A stretch of 64,000 nucleotides of DNA from Aquarana catesbeiana (lineage: Eukaryota; Chordata; Amphibia; Anura; Ranidae): assembly GCF_042186555.1 (NCBI RefSeq), contig NC_133326.1, positions 433,191,069-433,255,068 on the forward strand, in the 5' to 3' direction. Of this stretch, positions 21,741-34,600 are shown one piece after another. Within the stretch, counting starts at the first letter, position 1; each line of letters opens with the position of its first letter. Below the pieces are notes generated by a model, which did not search any database, was not told the origin of the DNA, and saw nothing but the letters and a program-made list of their open reading frames with translations. The position numbers were made by a program, and so were the translations under genes.

Positions 21741-22039
21741 AATGGTCACCAACCTTTTTGCAGGCTGGGGGGGGGGGGGGGGCACGCCGGTGGTAAGCAA
21801 TTTTTCACGGGCAAAGGCTGGTGTTGGCGTTTCAATCATCATGGGTGATTGTTTCTATTGTTACATTCTAATATATAATGAAGTGGTTCAACTCACCATA
21901 ATGCAGAATCAGTGGGAGCCCTGGGCGTGTCACTTGCCATATCTCCTGCCACCAGATGCATCATGTCACTTGCCACCGTCGCCTGTCACCAGATGCAGCT
22001 TTTTAACTTGCCACGTCACCTGCCATTAGATGTGGATTG
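21741..22039. repeat. hAT-like end and lead-in to minisatellite
   Basis: AATGGTCACCAACCTTTTTG at 21740 resembles a hAT terminus; no matching right end or duplication found. It runs into diverged copies of the adjacent 36-bp array from about 21920. Confidence 0.35.
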
Positions 22040-22430
22040 TCACTTGCCATGTCACCTGCCACCAGATGTGGATTGTCACTTGCCACGTCACTTGCCACCA
22101 TTTGCAGATTGTCACTTGCCACGTCACTTGCCACCATTTGCAGATTGTCACTTGCCACGTCACTTGCCACCATTTGCAGATTGTCACTTGCCACGTCACT
22201 TGCCACCATTTGCAGATTGTCACTTGCCACGTCACTTGCCACCATTTGCAGATTGTCACTTGCCACGTCACTTGCCACCATTTGCAGATTGTCACTTGCC
22301 ACGTCACTTGCCACCATTTGCAGATTGTCACTTGCCACGTCACTTGCCACCATTTGCAGATTGTCACCTGCCACGTCACCTGCCACCATTTGCAGACTGT
22401 CGATTGCCACGTCACCTGCCACTAGATGTC
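22040..22430. repeat. 36-bp minisatellite
   Basis: About ten near-identical 36-bp units containing CACTTGCCACCATTTGCAG followed by ATTGTCACTTGCCACGT. The unit is itself a diverged tandem of shorter CACTTGCCA words. Because 36 is a multiple of three, long repetitive frames are open on both strands; they are artefacts of periodicity. Confidence 0.9.
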
Positions 22431-23274
22431 TGTTGTCACTTCCCAACTGATGTGGATTTACAGTTGCCATGCCAGCCAGTGCCACCAAATGTGCATTGTC
22501 GCTGCATTGGTGGCAGACTGGCAGCACTGGTCCATTTACTGAGGGCAGGAGAGCAGTGATGCGGGGCAAGCAGTGAGAGATGATGTAATCTCTCTGCTCT
22601 TTGCTGCACCTCCGACATTGAAGAGGCCCGCGCTGTGAGGGCAGAAGAGCGCTGATGTGTGGCGGGCAGTGAGAGATGTCATCTCTCTGCTCCCCGCCGC
22701 ACATCGCTCCCACATTGAAGTGAGAGAGATAATGTCATCTCTGCCCGTCCCCCTGCTCATCTCTCTCCTCCACCTCTAATGCAGCCCGCCCGCCCACCGC
22801 AGCTGCGACCCTGCGGCTTACCTCTCAACTTTTGAACTTCAGAATGAGGGACACTTGAGGGAGGAAGCGACCAGCGTCATGGTACGTGAACGTGCTACGC
22901 GCACTACAGCATAAGTACTTAAACTTAAAACCTAACAGCGGGAGGGGCTTAATGGACATGGTTAAACAAAAGGTTAATGCAAAAGTTGACCTGCCCCCCC
23001 CCCCCCCCAACTACCACCTGCCACTTCCAACACATGCCAAGATACTCCAAGTGGCTAAAGAATCATTTCAGATCTTTATATATTGAGAGGATCTGGAGCA
23101 GGGGTAGGCAACAGATCAATCTGAACAAAATGAAAAAGATCACCGGGGTTTGGCGCCCTTCTTTTTTTTTTTTTTTTTAGAAATTACCCAGCAAGGCCTA
23201 AAATAGGGAAAAAATATAATAAAACAAAATGTCACCGTTAAAATATAAACTTAGCCTACCATAAAAGTGGACAG
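22431..23274. other. Unassigned DNA, no gene seen
   Basis: 22540-22780 carries two loosely repeated segments with AGTGAGAGATGATGTAATC/AGTGAGAGATGTCATCTC words. Nothing coding or element-like beyond this. Confidence 0.4.
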
Positions 23275-23640
23275 TGTCAGAAGGGGAGTAAACGGTGTCA
23301 GTAGAGCAGTGGACGGTGTCAGTAGAGCAGTGTGGACGGTGTCAGTAGGGCAGTGTGGACGGTGTCAGTAGGGCAGGGTGGACGGTGTCAGTAGGGCAGG
23401 GTGGACGGTGTCAGTAGGGCAGTGTGGACGGTGTCAGTAGGGCAGTGTGGACGGTGTCAGTAGGGCAGTGTGGACGGTGTCAGTAGGGCAGTGTGGACGG
23501 TGTCAGTAGGTAGGGCAGTGTGGACGGTGTCAGTAGGTAGGGCAGTGTGGACGGTGTCAGTAGGTAGGGCAGTGGACGGTGTCAGTAGGTAGGGCAGTGG
23601 ACGGTGTCAGTAGGTAGGGCAGTGGGCAGAGGACGGTGCC
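23275..23640. repeat. 23-27-bp minisatellite
   Basis: About 14-15 units with core GTGGACGGTGTCAGTAGGGC. Later units gain a TAGG insertion (AGTAGGTAGGGCAG), showing stepwise spread of a variant. Confidence 0.88.
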
Positions 23641-23667
23641 AGTAGAGCAGAGGTTGGAGGTAGGGAA

Positions 23668-24065
23668 CAGTGTTAATTTCGTCAACTAAAACATAACAAC
23701 TGAGGTGAGTAAAATACAACTAAAACTAAAATGGCTAAGACTAACACTAAAACTAAATTAAAATTTGACTTCAAAATTAACACTGGTCTGTAGTGCATGT
23801 TCATACCTCAATGCCATAATAAATAACATATTCGATTTTTCACTCCAGCAGTATATAATGAGTTTGGAAATTGTAGAGAAATGTTAACTAATGCATTACA
23901 ATTTAATTACACCTATTAGATTTTAGACAACTAAAATGAGTTTTAGTTGACTAAAATGTACTGGAAATTTAGTCGACTAAAACAATTGCAGAAGACTAAA
24001 ACTAAAATGCCATTTTAGTCGTAAGACTAAAACTAAATCGAAATTTGCTGCTAAAATTAACACTG
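23668..24065. mobile_element. Non-autonomous hAT element (398 bp)
   Basis: Ends CAGTGTTAATTTCGTCAAC and, inverted, CAGTGTTAATTTTAGCAGC. Flanked by 8-bp GTAGGGAA (23660-23667) and GTAGGCAA (24066-24073), a target duplication with one difference. The interior is rich in ACTAAAAC/TTTAGT words; an internal AAATTAACACTGG near 23776 suggests an internal or duplicated end. Confidence 0.75.
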
Positions 24066-24197
24066 GTAGGCAAGTGTACATGGACACAAATCCGTTTACA
24101 TCTGCCGCTCCATAGAAGTGAATGGAGGGTCCCATTGGGTCCACCTGAAAAACAGACAGGCGGACCCGATTGGACTGAACGTATGAAAGGGGCCTAA

Positions 24198-24419
24198 GGC
24201 TGCTTTCACACTGATGCACTGTGGTTGACTCACACCGCGGGTGCAGCGCAGTGTACCTGTGGCTTTCCTGCAGGTTAGTTGCCATAGAATTCTATTATAT
24301 ACTGCAAGTGTGATAGATGCACCTTGTGAAAGCGCACCAAACCTGCAGGTAATAACAGAAGTCTGTGGCTCAGTGCAGGCAACCCGCAGCTGCAGCTGTG
24401 GATCAGTTTGAAAGCAGCC
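24198..24419. mobile_element. Short MITE with GGCTGCTTTCA ends
   Basis: Left GGCTGCTTTCACACTGATG; right end inverted GGCTGCTTTCAAACTGATCC. 222 bp, non-coding. The left flank is TAA, but no duplicated triplet is visible at the right. Confidence 0.55.
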
Positions 24420-24484
24420 CAATGTAGAAAACAGACATGTCCATTGCTGTTTGATTTTATAAAAAACTGACCTCAATCTTCATG

Positions 24485-24930
24485 GCTGCTGCTGTCTTCC
24501 AGGGCGGGTATGGCTGGCGGCGGCTGCTGTCCTCCAGGATGGGTATGGCTGGCGGCGGCTGCTGTCCTCCAGGGCGGGTATGCCTGGCAGCAGCTGCTGT
24601 CCTCCAGGGCGGGTATGGCTGGCGGCGGCTGCTGTCCTCCAGGGCGGGTATGGCTGGCGGCGGCTGCTGTCCTCCAGGGCGGGTATGGCTGGTGGCGGCT
24701 GCTGTCCTCCAGGGCGGGTATGGCTGGCGGCAGCTGCTGTCCTCCAGGGCGGGTATGGCTGGCGGCGGCTGCTGTCTTCCAGGGCGGGTATGGCTGGCGG
24801 CGGCTGCTGTCCTCCAGGGCGGGTATGGCTGGCGGCGGTTGCTGTCCTCCAGGGCGGGTATGGCTGGCGGCGGTTGCTGTCCTCCAGGGCGGGTATGGCT
24901 GGCGGCGGCTGCTGTCCTCCAGGGCGGGCA
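24485..24930. repeat. 36-bp GC-rich minisatellite
   Basis: About 12 units of 36 bp containing CTGTCCTCCAGGGCGGGTAT then GGCTGGCGGCGG. Multiple-of-three unit length keeps several frames open on both strands; none has features of a real protein. Confidence 0.9.
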
Positions 24931-26101
24931 CCCACTTAGAGAGCACTTCCCCGGCCATATTCCCTCCCCCCATTACTGAGGACAGGTGGGGGTGAGAGGG
25001 AAAAAACGAGGCCAGGAGAGATCAGCAGGGAGGAGACCAGCTCGTGGAGGGGACAAGGCCAACTTGCGGAGGGGACGGGCCAACTCATGGAAGGGGCGGG
25101 GCCAACTCACGGAGGTGCATCGATAGGGAGGTCAGGGATTTGGGAGGTAGCGTCATTCTAAGCCAGAGAACAGCCCCTCAGCAGAAGACCCGCCTCCTCC
25201 ACTCAGCTGCGTTCCAACGGCACCTGTGTGCAGGGGAGGGGAGTGGTCTGTCCTATAACATACCAGCCCCCCCTGCCCACACACAGCAGCGAGCCAGCGA
25301 CATAAAACTAAATGCAACTGGGAGCCACACGCCTCCCCCTGAAACATGGGCAAGTTGCAACTTCACACACTACACCCATGATCCTGACCCTCTGCAACTT
25401 TGTTCCGGCCAGCGATGTATGAATGCCGGCTCTGCATTGGTTGGATGACAGAGGGGTGGGTCTGGGTAGCAGTCCCGCCCATACCCGACATCACACACTC
25501 GACTTGACAGGTGAAGCCTTCCTTCCTGACTGCACAGTGTACATCCAGCCAGCTTGTACACCAATCCCTGGCTGTGCTGAATGATCACACTGCTGCAGGT
25601 CTTAAGGAGCCAGAACCTGCGGCAAGAGACTCTGGGCTATGGGCTCCAGATTCGGGGCTCCAGCCTCGATAGCCACCCCCTGGCGACGCCTATGCCCATC
25701 ACTACCAAAGCTGTATAGCACCTGAGCCCCTACGGGGTCCCCGGTACTTCTGCTAGGCATGGGACAGGAATGGGAACCACTGGTAATGAATTTGCTGGTT
25801 TTACTCCCTCAATCCCCACTCTGCCTGCAGATCTGCAGGATCTTCCCACTATTTCTATAGCCCTGACCTTCCATATAATTAGTGGACTCCATTTGCCCCG
25901 CAGGAGTCCTTGTTTGCTACCCACACCAGAGTGTCTCTCCGCCATCACTCCCCTCCCCTCCCCCTACAACACTTGCTGCTCTGACTGGAATGTGCATATT
26001 TTCTACACCCAGTGGCTTCCCCCTATGTCCAATCGTGCATGGGAAAGGGGTCCTTCACTTGAGCTTACTGGTGCTGATGGGGCTGGCTTCTCTCTGACTT
26101 G
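24931..26101. other. Unassigned DNA, no gene seen
   Basis: GC-rich on the left, mixed on the right. No coding region, RNA gene or element recognised. It ends where homology to the Penelope terminal segment begins (CAATAAATATGTTTGCAGCG). Confidence 0.4.
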
Positions 26102-26262
26102 CAATAAATATGTTTGCAGCGCAAAGCTCTGAATTATCCACAATTGTTTTAACAATTTGTACCAAATATATATTGATTCTAGAAAAGATGGACTTTATAT
26201 GATTCAAAAATCTCAGTCCTTCACTGAAACAATCTTCCCCCTCCTCTTATATTTGGAATAAC

Positions 26263-27900
26263 TTAACCACTTAAAGCGGTTGTATACCCGCTGTTTTTTT
26301 TTCCTACACCTACAAGGGAAAAGGCATAATGAGCTAGTATGCACCACATACTAGCTCATTATGTGATACCTACCTTAGAACGAGGCGCCGGCATCTCATC
26401 CTGTCCATGCCATGGGAGCTGACATTTCCCCTCGGCGTGTCTTCTGAGTATCGCGGCTCCGGCGCGGCGAGTGGCCAGAGCCGCCATGCCGTCACTCCCG
26501 CGCATGCGCGTGGGAGACTTCTGTCCGGCGAACTCCGGAGTTTGCCGGGCTGTAGCCGAGAATCCCCTGTGCGCATGCGCCGCTGCAGTCAGCAGCTCAT
26601 TGCGAGGGGAATATCTCCTAAACCGTACAGGTTTAGGAGATATTTTATTTACCTACAGGTAAGCCTTATTATAGGCTTACCTGTAGGTAAAAGTTTAAAA
26701 AAAAAAGGTATACAACCACTTTAAGGACCAGCCTCGTTTTGGAATTTAGGTGTTTACATGTTAAAAACAGTTTTTTTTGCTAGAAAATTACTTAGAACTC
26801 CCAAACATTATATATTGTTTTTTTTCTAACACCCTGGAGAATAAAATGGTGGTCATTGCAATACTTTTTTTCACACCGTATTTGCGCAGCAGTCTTACAA
26901 GCACGCATTTAATGGAAAAAATTAACTTTTTTTGAATAAAAAACATAAGAGTTTACAACAGTAAAGTTAGCCCATTTTTTTTTATATTGTGAAAGATAAT
27001 GTTACGCCGAGTAAATTGATACCCAACATGTCACGCTTCAAAATTGCACCCGCTCGTGGAATGGCGTCAAACTTTTACCCTCAAAAATCTCCATAGGCGA
27101 CGTTTAAAAAATTCTACAGGTTGCATGTTTTGCGTTACAGAGGAGGTCTAGGGCTAGAATTATTGCTCTCGCTATAACGATTGTGGCAATACCTCACATG
27201 AGTGGTTTGACCACCGTTTTCATATGCGGGCGCTACTCACCTATGAGCTTCTGCGCGCGAGCTCGTCGGGACAGGGTTTTTTTTTTTAAAAAAAAGATTA
27301 TTTTTATTATTTATTTTACATTATTTTATTTATTTTTACACTGTTTAAAAAAAATTAAAAAATTGTGTCACTTTTATTCCTATTACAAGGAATGTAAACA
27401 TCCCTTGTAATAGAAAAAAGCATGACAGGACCTCTTAAATATGAGATCTGGGGTCAAAGAGACCTCAGATCTCATATTTACACTAAAATGCAATAAAAAA
27501 ATGACATTGAAAAAAATGTGCCTTTTAAGACGTATGGGCGGAAGTGACGTTTTGACGTTGCTTCTGCCCAGCAGTGTCATGGAGACGAGTGGGCGCCATC
27601 TTAGCCTCACTCGTCTCCAGGCAGGCACAGCAGGGAGACGGACGCGATCGCCTCCGCTGCTACCGACGGCTCCGGTAACGGCGGAGGGCACCGCATCGCG
27701 GCGGGAGGGGGGGCCCTCTCCCGCCACCGATAAAAGTGATCTCGCGACGAATCCACCGCAGAGACCACTTTTATATGAAAACCGACCGCCGCACAAAAAC
27801 GGGGATACTGGGGTTATGGCAGCTAGCTGCTGCCATAACAACGATATCCGCCAGAAATCTTTGGACGTACACCGGCGTGCGGCGGTCGGCAAGTGGTTAA
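26263..27900. mobile_element. TTAA-flanked element with a second one in its terminus
   Basis: Outer ends TTAACCACTT (26263) and AAGTGGTTAA (27891-27900); once the inner element is removed, the left terminus reads TTAACCACTTAAGGACC, matching the inverted right end TTAACCACTTGCCGACC. The homologous Penelope segment at about 56667 has an uninterrupted TTAA here. Non-coding; the interior has the palindromic pair ATGAGATCTG/CAGATCTCAT near 27440-27475. Confidence 0.78.
26271..26724. mobile_element. Inner TTAA MITE
   Basis: Ends TTAAAGCGGTTGTATACC and, inverted, TTAAAGTGGTTGTATACC. TTAA at 26271-26274 and 26721-26724. Contains inverted segments TAATGAGCTAGTATG/CATACTAGCTCATTA and CTTACCTGTAGGTAA. 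Inserted eight bases inside the outer element's end. Confidence 0.8.
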
Positions 27901-28078
27901 ATAATAATCATAATATGTGAAATTGAGTAAAACTAAAAATTCTCTATATAGTAACCTAAATAAAGTGCAAGTGCTTATTCACTGAATAAATGTCCGTAAT
28001 AACGCAACATTCAGTGTGTTGAAAACAATACACTCAAATCTGTAGACAATAGTGTGTGTGTGTAATTTTTTTTTTTTT

Positions 28079-28927
28079 TATAATCCCTTGCTGACCAGCG
28101 CACGACGATATACGTTGGCACAATGGCACGGCTGGGCAAATGGGCGTACAGGTATGTCCCCTTTAAATCACGGCAAAATGGGCGCGCCACGTACTCTGTG
28201 AGCGTGCCCGCGGGTCCCAAGCACTCTATCTCTGCCGGGGGCCCACGATCGTGTCCTAGAGAGGCAGAACGGGGGCAAAGCATTTCCCTGTTCTGCCTAG
28301 CAACATGACAGAGATCTACTGCTCCCGGTCATTGGGAGCAGTGATCTCTGTCATGTTCTAGTGAGACAATCCCCCTTACAGTTAGAATCACTCCCTAGGA
28401 CACAATTAACCCCTTGATAGCCCCCTAGTATTTAACCCCTTCCCTGCCAGTGTCATTTACACAGTAATCAGTGCATTTTTATAGCACTGATCTCTGTAGT
28501 GTCCGATGTGTCCGCCATAATGTCGCAGTCATGATAAAAATCGCAGATTGCCGCCATTACTAATAAAAAAAAATAATAATGAAAATGTTATATCAAAAGT
28601 ATTTAGAAGAATACATATCAGCCTAAACTGAGAAAGAAATGTTTTTTTTATATATTTTTTGGGGATATTTATTATAGCAAAAAGTAAAAAAATATTGCTT
28701 TTTTTTCAACATTGTCGCTCTTTTTTTGTTTATAGCGCAAAAAATAAAAACCGCAGAGGTGATCAAATACCACCAAAAGAAAGCTCTATTTGTTGGAAGA
28801 AAAGGATGTCAATTTTTGGGTGCAACGTCGCACGATCGCGCAATTGTCAGTTAAAGCGACGCATTGCCGTCGCGCAAGAAGTGCTCTGGTCAGGAACGGG
28901 TAAATCTTTCTGGGGCTGAAGTGGTTA
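28079..28927. mobile_element. Family R1 repeat, copy in Penelope segment
   Basis: Shares with 15833-16725 the blocks AATGGCACGGCTGGGCAAAT, CTGCCAGTGTCATTTACACA and the end CTGAAGTGGTTAA. The homologous site near 56835 (TTTTTTAAATAC) is empty. The left end has decayed into a T-run. Confidence 0.72.
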
Positions 28928-29016
28928 AATTACTAAAAACAATTACCATGTGATAAACCAAAAAATACATAATAAAAAATAAGTTTATAGAACTTTAAAT
29001 AGACTGAATTTATATA

Positions 29017-30624
29017 CAGTGGGGACGGAAAGTATTCAGACCCCCATAAATGTTTCACTCTTTGTTATATTGCAGCTAATATTTGCTAAAATCATTTAAG
29101 TTCATTTTTTTCCTCATTAATTACACACAGCACCCTGTATTGACAGAAAAACACAGAATTGTTGACATTTTTGCAGATTTATTAAAAAAGAAATACTGAA
29201 ATATCACATGGTCCTTCAGGCCCTTTGCTCAGTATTTAGTAGAAGCACCCTTTTGATCTAATGCAGCCATGAGTCTTTTTGGGAAAGATGCAACAAGATT
29301 TTCACACCTGGATTTGGGGATCCTCTGCCATTCCTCCTTTGCAGATCCTCTCCAGTTCTGTCAGGTTGGATAGAAAACATTATTAGGTCTCTCCAGAGAT
29401 GCTCAATTGAGTTTAAGTCAGGGCTCTGGCTGGGCCATTCAAGAACAGTCACGGAGTTGTTGTGAAGCCACTCCTTCGTTATTTTAGCTGTGTGCTTAGG
29501 GTCATTGTCTTGTTGGAAGGTAAACCTTCGGCCCAGTCTGAGGTCCTGAGCACTCTGGAGAGGGTTTTCGTCCAGGATATCCCTGTTCTTGGCCGCATTC
29601 ATCTTTCCCTCAATTGCAACCAGTCGTCCTGTCCCTGCAGCTGAAAAACACCCCAACAGCATGATGCTGCCACCACCATGCTTCACTGTTGGGACTGTAT
29701 TGGACAGGTGATGAGCAGTGCCTGGTTTTCTCCACACATACTGCTTAGAATTAAGGCCAAAAAGTTCTATCTTGGTCTCATCAGACCAAAGAATCTTATT
29801 TCTCACCATCTTGGAGTCCTTCAGGTGTTTTTTTTTTAGCAAACTCTATGCCGGCTTTCATGTTTCTTGCACTGAGAAGAGGCTTCCGTCGGGCCACTCT
29901 GCCATAAAGCCCCGACTGGTGGAGGGCTGCATTGATGGTTGACTTTCTACAACTTTCTCCCATCTCCATCTCTGGAGCTCAGCCAAAGTGATCTTTGGGT
30001 TCTCCTTTACCTCTCTCACCAAGGCTCTTCTCCCCCGATAGCTTAGTTTGGCCGGATGGCCAGCTCTAGGAAGGGTTCTGGTTGTCCCAAACGTCTTCCA
30101 TTTAAGGATTATGGAGGCCACTGTGCTCTTAGGGACCTTAAGTGCAGCAGACATTTTTTTGTAACCTTGGCCAGATCTGTGCCTTGCCACAATTCTGTCT
30201 CTGAGCTTTTCAGGCAGTTCCTTTGACCTCATGATTCTCATTTGCTCTTACATGCACTGTGAGCTGTAAGGTCTTATATAGACAGGTGTGTGGCTTTCCT
30301 AATGAAGTCCAATCAGTATAAGCAAACACAGCTGGACTCAAATGAAGGTGTAGAACCATCTCAAGGATGATCAGAAGAAATGGACATTAAATATATGAGT
30401 GTCACAGCAAAGGGTCTGAATACTTAGGACCATGTGATATTTCAGTTTTTCTTTTTTAATAAATCTGCAAAAATGTCAACAATTCTGTGTTTTTTTTTTG
30501 TCAATACGGGGTGCTGTGTGTACATTAATGAGGAAAAAAAATGAACTTAAAGGATTTTAGCAAATGCCTGCAATATAACAGAGTGAAAAATTTAAGGGGG
30601 TCTGAATACTTTCTGTCCCCACTG
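29017..30624 (-). mobile_element. Tc1-like transposon, copy A
   Basis: 1608 bp with TIRs CAGTGGGGACGGAAAGTATT and, inverted, CAGTGGGGACAGAAAGTATT, flanked by TA. The ends contain matching subterminal blocks (ACACAGAATTGTTGACATTT). The transposase gene lies on the minus strand. It is inserted into the Penelope terminal segment at a TA that is empty in the homologous copy at 56920. Confidence 0.92.
29258..30241 (-). pseudogene. Tc1-like transposase, broken (copy A)
   Basis: Starts MRIMRSKELPEKLRDRIVA with a paired-type helix-turn-helix (residues about 5-110: LKVPKSTVASIILKWKTFGT, then AGHPAKLSYRGRRALVREV). The DDE catalytic core follows: SDETKIELFG (first Asp), QQDNDPKHTAK (second Asp) and PDLNSIEHLW (Glu), spaced as DD34E. 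Stops and frame changes occur around 29843-29870, and the usual C-terminus is scrambled after EHLW. The enzyme would cut and paste the element at TA sites; this copy is inactive. Confidence 0.88.
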
Positions 30625-31633
30625 TACACCTAATCTTTAAACTGTGCAAGACCATATATGTGTCATAATTATGTGTTAAAAAAAATTATTATAGATGGTT
30701 AATTATTTAAATATTTTCTTAAAACAAAAATTTTCTTAATGTCCCCCAAAATCCGTGCAAAAAAAGTCTTAAAATTCCCAAAATCCAATTCCCAGTTCTC
30801 AATCAAAAGGCTGTAACAGCGTGATCCAGCACTTCTTAGGTTCAGATGGCTAATGTGCTCCTTTCATCAGAAAAGTTCTAAAGTGACTCGCCAACAGTTG
30901 TAGTTGGTAAAATTATAAACCAGCGATTGCTCATAATTAAATATTTGGATTATTCCTACTGCGTGGACTCCAACTTCTCAGCCTGTAAGTATCTCCTCCA
31001 ACCCATGTGGATGATCAGTTTCCAAGTCTGCAATAGCGTGATGTTGTATCTCTCTCCACCCTGCTGATTTCAGTCTCTCCACCTGTCAGTATTTTTCCGA
31101 CAATGAACCACCGACAATTAAGGGGAAGAAGAAAGGAAAACTTCCACAGCGTGATCTTGTTTTAAAACTTGTAACATTTATTAAAATAGGGAACAATCAC
31201 GTGTTATTAATAATATGTTTCTGGCTATGTTCCAAAACCCGAGCGCCTGATCTCTGAAAAATGGCTTGATGGTGTCAGCGTCCTGGCCTCCACTCTGCTA
31301 GTTTTGTTGTATTTTTGTTGTATTTTTGTTTTGTTGTATTAATGTCCTCATGGAGCGGCAGGACATATGACAGCACCAAACCCACTTAAACAAATCATAT
31401 GAAAGCATTATCTAAATGGTCATAAATATTGCAGTCTCAATGTCAGCTGGTCACAGTGATTAATACTAGTTTCAACAAGCATCATTTTTATCAAACCTTT
31501 CGTTCACTGAAATAAAATGAGCCCATTTTAATCTCTCATATGAATAAAAGATTGGCACAATCTAAAACTAAACTTGAATATTCCAAAATTGTATTCTAAA
31601 ACCCACTAACTCCATAATAACCTTTATATTAAA

Positions 31634-34600
31634 GAACAACTACAATTGTTGCTTAACCTTAAGGCAAAACACATTTTATTTTTTAAAAGAGGGTTCTATT
31701 ATGAACATAGGGATAAAAGCAGTACATTTCTGGCAAAATCTCTAAAATAAACACCAGAGCAAGACACCACAATCATATCCATTAAAAATAATGAAGTTAA
31801 ACCAGTTAGAAAAACAGAGCAGATTGCAGCAGCGTTTTAAGCCTACTACCCTAAGCTTTACAATCTACCACCTTCCCACAAATCAGCGGGAACCACAGGG
31901 AGCAACTACTTAAAAATTATCTCAAAGATAGTGGTATGCCGATACTGTCCTTGGCTGAATTGGAATCTCTGGAGACACCCATTACTGCGGATGAGCTCTC
32001 TTTAGCAGTTAAAAGCCTTAAAACAGGTCCAGACGGTTTCACTACATATTACTATAAGACATTTATAGATCTTCTAAGGACCCCCCCTATTACAAACCTT
32101 AAATTATCTGCAGGAACCCCAAAATGTCCTGGACTCGTTCACATTGGCCCATATAGCATTGAATTTTTAAGCCGGGTAAAGATCGCAGCAACTGCTTTAA
32201 TTATAGGCCAATATCTTTATTAAATGTTGACATAAAAATTCTAACCAAAATCCTAGCGAATAGACTACGGGGTCTCATACGAAAACTGATAGGCCCGGAG
32301 CAGGTGGGATTTATGCCAGGGCGGGAAGCACGTGACAATGTCACAAAGACCCTTAATTTGATCCATTGTGCACGGACGGAAGGAATCGAAGGCCTCCTCC
32401 TGTCCACAGATGCAGAGAAGGCCTTCAACCGCGTTGCCTGGGACTATCTGTTTGAAACCTGTAAGCCATTGGTCTGAATACTCATATGCTATCTTGGATA
32501 TCGGCCCTATATCAGAAACCGCAAGCATGGCTTAAAGTCAATGGCACCCGCAAGGTTGTCCTCTCTCGCCCCTCCTTTTTATCTTAACATTAGAACCCTT
32601 TATCTGAATGATCAATCACAACCCTAACGTAGGGGGATTCAGTATTGTCTCAATAATCTATAAAACAGCTGCATATGCAGATAACCTACTTTTCTTTGTC
32701 ACAAACCCGCACATTTCCATACCGAATTTGGTGAAGGAATTCCAATACTATGGTTATGTTTCCAATATGAAAATGAACTATAGCAAGTCGGAAGCCCTTA
32801 ATCTCACTCTTTCTTCAGCTTCATTAACCATGGCACGATCCACCTGCTCCTTTAAGTGGGAAACTACGGCCCTTAAATATTTGGGAATACGACCCACCCC
32901 CACAGTTGCTGATATCTACCAGGCTAACTTTAAACATCTGCTAGACAACATACAGCAAGATCTAAAACATTGGTCACAAAGACCGATCTCATGGTTTGGT
33001 AGAAAGCAATATTTAAAATGACTATACTCCCTAGAATACTTTATTATTTTTATACCCTACCAATCGCGCTTTCTCAAAAAAAAATGTAAGCAGTTACATT
33101 CTATTATCCGCAGCTTTATTTAGGTGGGCCGGAAACCATGCATCACTTTCAACACCCTTACCAGACCGAAAAGTAATGGCGGAGTAGACCTTCCCAATTT
33201 TAAATTCTACTTCTATGCCGCACATTTGGCGAGAATCATAGACTGGAACTGCCATGGCGACATTAAGGACTGGATAAGTTTGGAGGGAGCTATGTCAATC
33301 TACCCTTTAGGATCCCTACCATGGATCCCATGGAGGAAACTCCCAAGTCCGGGTTAAGGGTTAATCCCCTTGTAGACACAACATTGGAAGTGTTTAAGAT
33401 GGTCAATAGAGAACATAAAATCTCGTCATCTCCGGGTCCACTTACCCCAATTTCACTGAACCCTGACTTTTCCTCCGGGTTTAGATGTGCACCCTATACC
33501 CCCCAAAAACGAAAAGACCCCCCTTTTTATAACGCACTGCATCACCCACAACAAACTGAAGTCGTACGATACTATTAACTCAGAATTGGACACCCAACAT
33601 CACCTTTTATTTTGGACCAACCGCCAATTGCACAATTATGTGTCAGCATATTTAGACAAATGTAACATTTTTAGGTCCCTATCCCCTTTTGAATCTATAT
33701 GCCTTTCAGGTGACCCTGTTGAAAAACTACCGCTCTCATTTACTTATGGCTTCAATTGGCAGACAAGGAAGAACCCCTAAGATCTCAAACACAATGGGAG
33801 AGGGCACTTCAAATAAGCTTTGCTCACGAACAATGGCAACGAGCTAATGCTTTTGCACACAAATGTTCAATTAGCACTAGAATCCAGGAAATGGCTTACA
33901 AAGTGCTGACACACTGGTACGCTACTCCCGCCAGGCTGAAAGTATGGTACCCCCTATCTTCAGATCTATACTGGAGGTGTCAACAAGCTAGGGGGACCAT
34001 GCTACATATTTGGTGGGAATGCCCTAATATCATTCCTTTCTGGTATATGGTGCGTGAGTTAGACATATTACAGAGACGGAGATAACACTTAGCCCTGCCG
34101 GTTGCCTGCTGCACATTGCCAATTGCACCATGAGGTTGACTAGACACTTTTTAAATGCTGCTAAGTTGCTTATCCCCAGACACTGGAAATCGACTAATAC
34201 ACCAACAATAGTTCAATGGCTGCGTGAGATAGAGGATATTTATAACATGGAAAAGACGATGGCTATAACTAAGGAAACGACTGAAAAGTTCCACAAGCAG
34301 TGGACCCCTTGGATCACTTTCTGATATTCAGACCAATTTACACATTTAAGTACTGGTTGAAACACCTTCATTCTTGAAGTAGGTAATACCTTGTGGCCTC
34401 AGTGCCAGACCACTATTGCCTTACCTATAGCACATTTGTTATTTATATATAAACCAAATAGTATAAAGTCTGAGATTGCCATTGTCATTTTTCCTTGTTT
34501 ACTCAATACTTTATTTAGAAATGCCTTATTACCATTCTCCTGTTTTTATATCTTGATATAATGTTATTTTATGATACTAATCCTGCTTGAGCTGAGACAC

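Noticed and set aside
22040..22430. CRISPR-like array
   Set aside because: Units are directly contiguous without unique spacers and the context is eukaryotic.
22003..22713. Repetitive frames up to 236 residues
   Set aside because: Produced by a 36-bp minisatellite that keeps every frame open; both strands are equally open.
24473..24995. Proline- or glycine-rich 150-165-residue frames
   Set aside because: 36-bp GC-rich minisatellite artefact.
30840..30900. CTGATGA on the minus strand in the Penelope terminal segment as a further hammerhead
   Set aside because: No pairing stem II and no GAAA box follow; the related copy near 59668 lacks CTGATGA altogether.
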